Assembly (NCBI RefSeq): GCF_009649635.1
Contig: NZ_WJII01000001.1
Span: forward strand, 62,001-126,000
DNA length: 64,000 nucleotides
Reading direction: 5' to 3'
Origin: Microbacterium sp. SYP-A9085
GTDB lineage: Bacteria; Actinomycetota; Actinomycetes; Actinomycetales; Microbacteriaceae
Positions 59,990-64,000 of this stretch are shown here, one piece after another. The translations under genes and the position numbers were made by a program. How positions within the stretch are numbered: position 1 is the first letter of the stretch; every line of letters starts with the position of its first letter. The notes beneath the pieces are model-generated. The model was not told where the DNA came from. It did no database searches and saw only the letters and a list, made by a program, of their open reading frames with translations.

Positions 59990-60771
59990 CCGCCGCGTGG
60001 GCCCGGCGGGTCTGGGTCGAGAACCTGATGGGCACCACCGTCAGCATCCACGTCATCGGCACCGCCGACGACACCACGCGTGATGCGGTAGCGGCGAGCA
60101 TCGAGGAGCTGCGCGACCTCGAGCGCGTGTTCTCGCCGTTCCTGCCCGACTCCGACGTCAGCCGCATCCGGCGGGGTGAGGCCGCGATCGCGTCGGCCGA
60201 TCCTCGGATCGCGCAGGTGGCGCAAGGCTGCGTTGAGGCCGCCCAGGCGACCGGCGGCCTCTTCGACGCCTGGTGGCAGGGCTGGTTCGATCCGACCGGT
60301 TACGTGAAGGGGTGGGCCGTGGACGCCGTTGCCCGTCGGCACCTTGCACCGCTGATCCGACGTCCGGGAATCGTCGCCATCGGCATCGGCGCGGGCGGGG
60401 ATCTGCGGCTGCACACCGCGCCGGGCGCCGACTGGACCTGGCACATCGGGATTGCCGACCCCGAGCGGCCCGGCGCGGTCCTGGCAACGGTGGACGTGCG
60501 CGAGGGCGCGGTGGCGACGTCCGGGACGGCGGAGCGCGGAGCCCACATCGTTGACCCGCGCACCGGCGCGCCTGCCACCGCCGTGCGCAGCGCGACGGTC
60601 GTGGCTCCTGACCTTGTGACGGCGGATGTCTGGGCGACCGCCGCTGTCGTCGCCGGCGACCTGGGCTGGATCGGCCGCGCGCCGTCCACGACGGGGATGC
60701 TCGTGCGCGACGACGGATCGACACGGCGGTGGACCCGCGGCGTCGAGATTTCCCTCGCAGCGGCGTCCTGA
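59986..60771 (+). CDS. apbE: FAD:protein FMN transferase
   Basis: A 261-residue ApbE. It transfers FMN from FAD to the Thr/Ser of SGAT-type motifs. Motifs seen: ENLMGTTVSI near the N-terminus (MGT), LFDAWWQGWFDPTGYVKGWAVD, VATSGTAERGAHIVDPRTGAP and TADVWATAAVV. It has no evident signal peptide or lipobox (begins MTAAWARRVW), so it may act in the cytoplasm or be exported by another route, unlike most ApbE lipoproteins. GTG start at 59986, overlapping the FMN-binding gene. The converging histidine kinase gene stops 1 bp beyond it. Confidence 0.92.
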   Translation: MTAAWARRVWVENLMGTTVSIHVIGTADDTTRDAVAASIEELRDLERVFSPFLPDSDVSRIRRGEAAIASADPRIAQVAQGCVEAAQATGGLFDAWWQGWFDPTGYVKGWAVDAVARRHLAPLIRRPGIVAIGIGAGGDLRLHTAPGADWTWHIGIADPERPGAVLATVDVREGAVATSGTAERGAHIVDPRTGAPATAVRSATVVAPDLVTADVWATAAVVAGDLGWIGRAPSTTGMLVRDDGSTRRWTRGVEISLAAAS

Positions 60772-60772
60772 C

Positions 60773-61738
60773 CTACGCCGTCGGCAGAGTGAGCAGGAAC
60801 ACCGTGCCCGCCGGTGAGGTCGACTCGATCCGCACGCTGCCCGAGTACCGTGTGACCGCCTCGCGCACGAGCGCGAGGCCGAGCCCGAAGCCGCGCCGGC
60901 GCCCGGATTCTCCGGCGCGGGCGAAGCGCTCGAAGATGCGCACGGCGTCCTCCGGGGCGATGCCGGGGCCGGCATCGGCGACGCGGATCTCGACCGTGGA
61001 CCCTGTTGAGATGGCCCTCACTGTCACCGTGGAGCCGGCCGGCGCGTGTCCGATCGCGTTGTCAATGAGCGCGACGCACAGCCGGGTCAGGGTGACCGCG
61101 GGCATCCGCGCGGTGATTCCGTCGTCGCTGCTCCAGTGGAGGGCGACCCCACTCTCCTCGGCAAGCGGCTCCATCGTCTGCTGCGCGGTCCGCAGGCAGT
61201 CCGCGACATCCGCCCGCCCGTCCTCGGCGCTGCCGCCCTCCGCCGTCAGCAACATGTCGGCGAGGACGTCGTCGAGCATCGCGGCGTCGCGGCGCAACTC
61301 GACGACCGTGGCGTCGACCGGCTGCCGACGGGTGAGACGCCGCTGCAGGATCTGGATGCGGCTGGTCAGCGCGGTGAGGGGTGTGCGCAGCTCGTGGCCG
61401 GCGTCCGAGACGAACTCGCGCTGCAGCCGCAGGGCGTCGGAGAGCGGGGCGACCGCCCATCGCGCGGCGAGCCAGGCCACAGCGCCCAGGACGAGGACGC
61501 CGACGATCCCGAGCACGATCACCCATGGCAGGACGCGATCGACGTCGACGACGATGTGGTCGACGTCTTGCGGGCTGGTCACCGACCCGTGCGGGCGGTC
61601 AGGGCGGGCCGTGGACAGGATGATGACGACGAGGATCACCACGCCGGCGGCGACGACGATCGCGGATGCCGCTCCCACCAGCATCCCCACACGCAGCGCG
61701 GAGCGCTGCACGCGCCGCCGGTCGGCATCCTGGCTCAT
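60773..61738 (-). CDS. Sensor histidine kinase
   Basis: A 321-residue membrane kinase. Two membrane segments (LVGAASAIVVAAGVVILVVIIL, 19-40, and VLPWVIVLGIVGVLVLGAVAWLAA, about 69-92) flank an outside loop of only about 28 residues. The H-box is FVSDAGHELRTPLTALTSR, then N-box LCVALIDNAIGHA and G-boxes VADAGPGIAPED and GFGLGLALV. There is no clear HAMP domain. Its start overlaps the response-regulator stop (TCATGA), so the pair is translated together. The convergent flavin operon is the closest candidate target. Confidence 0.92.
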   Translation of the reverse strand: MSQDADRRRVQRSALRVGMLVGAASAIVVAAGVVILVVIILSTARPDRPHGSVTSPQDVDHIVVDVDRVLPWVIVLGIVGVLVLGAVAWLAARWAVAPLSDALRLQREFVSDAGHELRTPLTALTSRIQILQRRLTRRQPVDATVVELRRDAAMLDDVLADMLLTAEGGSAEDGRADVADCLRTAQQTMEPLAEESGVALHWSSDDGITARMPAVTLTRLCVALIDNAIGHAPAGSTVTVRAISTGSTVEIRVADAGPGIAPEDAVRIFERFARAGESGRRRGFGLGLALVREAVTRYSGSVRIESTSPAGTVFLLTLPTA

Positions 61739-62415
61739 GATGGTGACCCGGCACGGTATCCGCGGCCGCGGACGGTCTCGATGATTTCGGGCGCAGTCTT
61801 GCGGCGGATGTAGTGAACGTATGTGTCTACGGAGCTGAGCGCATCGTCCGACGCGAATACCGCGTGCATGAGCTCGTCGCGGGAGAAGACGTGGTCCGGG
61901 CTCTCCGTGAGGACCCTCAGCATCCGCGTCTCCGTCGCCGTCAGGGCCACCCGTTCGCCATACGGGCCGTAGATGAGCGCGGACTCGGGGACGAAGCTCC
62001 ATTCGCCGATCACTCGGCGGTGGCCCTGTGCGCGATGGCCGCGGATGAGGGCGCGCAGCCGTGCGAGGAGCTCGTCGAAGTCGAACGGTTTCACGAGATA
62101 GTCATTGGCACCGGCATCCAGCCCATCCACCCGGTCTGCCACCGTACCCAGCGCGGTCAGCATCAGCACGGGTGTGGTGATCCGCGCGGTGCGGATCGCG
62201 TCCACAAGCTCGGCGCCGCTCAGCCCGGGAAGGCGCCGATCGATCACGAACACGTCGAAGCGGTCGCCGAGCGCCCGCTGGAGCGCGGTACGGCCGTCGA
62301 CGACATGTTCGACGTCGTAGATCTCGGACAGCACCGCGACGGTCATCTCCGCGATCGTACGGTCGTCCTCGACATAGAGCAGCCGTGGCCGCCGCCCTGT
62401 CCGCTCACCCGACAC
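61735..62415 (-). CDS. OmpR-family response regulator
   Basis: A 226-residue two-domain regulator. The receiver (1-120) has the acidic pair Asp17/Asp18 (YVEDD), phospho-acceptor Asp59 (FVIDRRLPG) and Lys109 (YLVKPF). The C-terminal domain (about 130-226) is the winged-helix DNA-binding type ending VHYIRRKTAPEIIETVRGRGYRAG. It partners with the histidine kinase downstream (4-bp overlap). The luciferase-like gene lies 48 bp upstream on the same strand. Confidence 0.94.
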   Translation of the reverse strand: MSGERTGRRPRLLYVEDDRTIAEMTVAVLSEIYDVEHVVDGRTALQRALGDRFDVFVIDRRLPGLSGAELVDAIRTARITTPVLMLTALGTVADRVDGLDAGANDYLVKPFDFDELLARLRALIRGHRAQGHRRVIGEWSFVPESALIYGPYGERVALTATETRMLRVLTESPDHVFSRDELMHAVFASDDALSSVDTYVHYIRRKTAPEIIETVRGRGYRAGSPS

Positions 62416-62463
62416 TGCGCCTCCCCGTTCCGGTGATTCAAGCAGACGCGCGCCACGATGTCG

Positions 62464-63504
62464 TCACGAGGCGACGGGCGTTCCCGCCAGCATGTCCTTC
62501 ACCATGGGGACGACCTTCTCGCCGTACAACGTGATCGACCGCAGCTGGTCGGCGTGCTGCACGGGCTGGTCGTACTTGAGGTCGAACCTGTCGACCTTCA
62601 GGGTGCGCAGGGTGCGGGCGAGCTTGGCGGCGACCGTCTCCGGGGAGCCGACGTAGAAGGAGCCTGTGTCGATCTCGCGGTCGAAATCGCCGGGCGAGGG
62701 CGTCGGCCACCCGCGTTCGCGGCCCATCCGCTCGCGCATCGCGAACCAACCGTCACGGACGAGCGCGCGCGCCTGCTCGTCGGTGTTGGCCACCAGCCCC
62801 GGAGAGTGCACGGCGACCGGCCGGTGCGGTATCCCCAGCTCGTCCCGCGCGCGTTCGAACAGGTCGATGTAGGGGGCGAAGCGCGCCGGCGCGCCGCCGA
62901 TGATGGCCAGGAACAGGCCGAATCCGTGGCGGGCCGTGCGCACCACCGATTCGGGGCTGCCGCCGACGCCGACCCAGGCGCGCAGGCCCTTGGATGTCGT
63001 GGGGTAGACCCGCTGGTCGGTCAGCGAGGCACGGGTGGTGCCCTCCCAGGTCACCGGCTCCTCCTTCAGGAGGGCGGCCAGCAGGCCGAGCTTCTCCTCG
63101 AAGAGGATCTCGTAGTCCCGCAGGTCGTAGCCGAACAGCGGGAAGGACTCGATGAACGAGCCGCGCCCGGCGACGATCTCGGCACGCCCGTTCGACACCG
63201 CGTCGAGGGTGGCGAACCGCTCGAACACGCGCACCGGGTCGTCGGAGCTCAGCACCGTCACCGCGGAGCCCAGCCGAATCCGCTCGGTGCGGGATGCTAT
63301 CGCCGCCAGCACCATCTCGGGACTGGAGACGGCGAAGTCCGGCCGATGGTGCTCACCCACGCCGAAGAAGTCCAGCCCGAGCTGGTCGGCCACGACGGCA
63401 TCCTCGACGAGGTCGCGGATGACCTGAGGGTGCGGCAGCGGGCGGCCCTGGACGTCGCTGGTCACTCCGCCGAACGTGTCCAGCCCGAATTCGATCTCGC
63501 TCAC
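62464..63504 (-). CDS. LLM-class flavin-dependent oxidoreductase
   Basis: A 346-residue luciferase-like monooxygenase-fold protein. DQLGLDFFGVGEHHRPDFAVSSPEMVLAAIASRTERIRLGSAVTVLSSDDPVRVFERFATLDAVSNGRAEIVAGRGSFIESF is the typical N-terminal barrel region and FYVGSPETVAAKLARTL the C-terminal one. It uses FMNH2 or F420; substrate unknown. The start is GTG 63504, weakly supported by a ribosome site, so a downstream start is possible. It lies 48 bp ahead of the two-component genes and 74 bp after the DUF2127 gene. Confidence 0.85.
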   Translation of the reverse strand: MSEIEFGLDTFGGVTSDVQGRPLPHPQVIRDLVEDAVVADQLGLDFFGVGEHHRPDFAVSSPEMVLAAIASRTERIRLGSAVTVLSSDDPVRVFERFATLDAVSNGRAEIVAGRGSFIESFPLFGYDLRDYEILFEEKLGLLAALLKEEPVTWEGTTRASLTDQRVYPTTSKGLRAWVGVGGSPESVVRTARHGFGLFLAIIGGAPARFAPYIDLFERARDELGIPHRPVAVHSPGLVANTDEQARALVRDGWFAMRERMGRERGWPTPSPGDFDREIDTGSFYVGSPETVAAKLARTLRTLKVDRFDLKYDQPVQHADQLRSITLYGEKVVPMVKDMLAGTPVAS

Positions 63505-63578
63505 GCCCGCAACAACCCGGACCCAGCCGCCGACATTCCCTGGGACCCCATGGGTGCCTGCCCGACGCGCAACGGACG

Positions 63579-64000
63579 TTACATCGATTGCTGTCGCCCT
63601 TCGGATGCCGACGCGATCCGTGCCGCCCGCCGCCGCCTGTGCAGTCGGTATTCGCGAACCGTGAGGACGACGATGAAGATGTCGAACAGGGTCAGCAGGA
63701 GCAGGCCGACGCTGAACTGGGCGATCAGCACGAAGCCCTGATAGCCGATGAAGGCGACAAGGAATCCGATGAGCCACGGATACGCCCAGAGCTTGCCCCG
63801 CAGGACCGCGACGACGAGGACGACCTTCACGATTCCATGGGCGAGCAGGTACACCGCCCCGAAGACCGTGGCCGAGACGCCGAGAGAGCTGGTGTAGTCG
63901 ATCAGCCAGTTCGCGATCAGGTCGTGCGGATCCTCGCTGAGTTCATGGCGGGTCAGGGCGCGCACGAGAGCACTGATCTGCGCCGGTGTGATGAGCAGGA
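63579..64000 (-). CDS. DUF2127 membrane protein (partial, 5' end beyond window)
   Basis: The reading frame continues to the right edge (LLITPAQISALVRALTR precedes the GTG at 63965), so that codon is internal and the gene is cut. About 140 residues are visible: HELSEDPHDLIANWLIDYTSS is the family signature, followed by three membrane segments (VFGAVYLLAHGIVKVVLVVAVL, YPWLIGFLVAFIGYQGFVLIA, LLLLTLFDIFIVVLTVREY) and a basic tail. Function unknown. The stop lies 74 bp from the luciferase-like gene on the same strand. Confidence 0.82.
   Translation of the reverse strand, partial: LLITPAQISALVRALTRHELSEDPHDLIANWLIDYTSSLGVSATVFGAVYLLAHGIVKVVLVVAVLRGKLWAYPWLIGFLVAFIGYQGFVLIAQFSVGLLLLTLFDIFIVVLTVREYRLHRRRRAARIASASEGRQQSM

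Noticed and set aside
6492..63302. GATAGC/GCTATC hexamer recurring about 20 times, often giving rare ATA Ile codons (clustered in the PucR gene)
   Set aside because: A by-eye count of about 20 is close to what base composition predicts (roughly 18 for both orientations), so no enrichment can be claimed. The ATA-before-Ala habit in the PucR gene is recorded there only.

Overview
The window is high-GC actinobacterial DNA, most likely from a Microbacteriaceae member such as Microbacterium. The grounds are very high G+C, GTG starts and 4-bp ATGA/GTGA overlaps, a mevalonate cluster in the actinobacterial order, a RamB-type regulator beside the glyoxylate genes, a complete mycofactocin locus, and a NusG with a long acidic N-terminus. 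The genus is inferred from gene content only. I see no insertion sequence, prophage, CRISPR array or replication origin. Both window ends cut a gene.

Layout. 1-1375: a binding lipoprotein (cut) and an aldo/keto reductase. 1425-4313: tRNA-Trp, secE, nusG, rplK and rplA, read leftwards and closed by a strong hairpin. 4333-10686: a flavin-binding protein, two aldehyde dehydrogenases and GABA aminotransferase, with a divergent PucR-type regulator (4-aminobutyrate to succinate). 10851-18862: a self-contained module of alpha/beta hydrolase, Baeyer-Villiger-type monooxygenase, MDR reductase and MarR regulator, converging on an SsuABC/NMT1-like importer; near-identical palindromes sit at both outer promoters. 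18970-23645: ramB divergent from aceA-aceB (glyoxylate shunt). 23679-27714: an orphan lipoprotein, an acyl-CoA dehydrogenase and an aspartate-type aminotransferase. 27939-35189: mycofactocin genes mftA-B-C-D, then mftG and mftR on the other strand, then mftE-F, with matching palindromes at both promoter regions. 35197-39508: murB, two MaoC-type dehydratase subunits, a degenerate tandem repeat, a TauE-type permease and an LCP cell-wall ligase. 39636-46004: the whole mevalonate pathway in overlapping genes.

46184-50491: a cupin protein, then a thioesterase and PaaK-like CoA ligase divergent from a LigM/DesA-like tetrahydrofolate O-demethylase and an HxlR-type regulator, probably an aromatic-acid module. 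50514-53347: SGNH hydrolase, PEP-mutase-like, glyoxalase-like and carboxymuconolactone-decarboxylase-like genes. 53512-54091: a gene-free stretch with strong hairpins, then tRNA-Met and tRNA-Thr. 54107-57902: an M23 peptidase, an inositol-phosphatase-type enzyme and a membrane protein. 58069-62415: ferric-reductase-like protein, FMN-binding protein and the FMN transferase ApbE facing a two-component system, a likely extracytoplasmic flavin electron-transfer module. 62464-64000: a luciferase-like oxidoreductase and a DUF2127 membrane protein (cut).

The strongest candidates for something not yet described are the operator-bounded monooxygenase/importer module, the rearranged mycofactocin locus with its operator pair, and the O-demethylase/CoA-ligase module.
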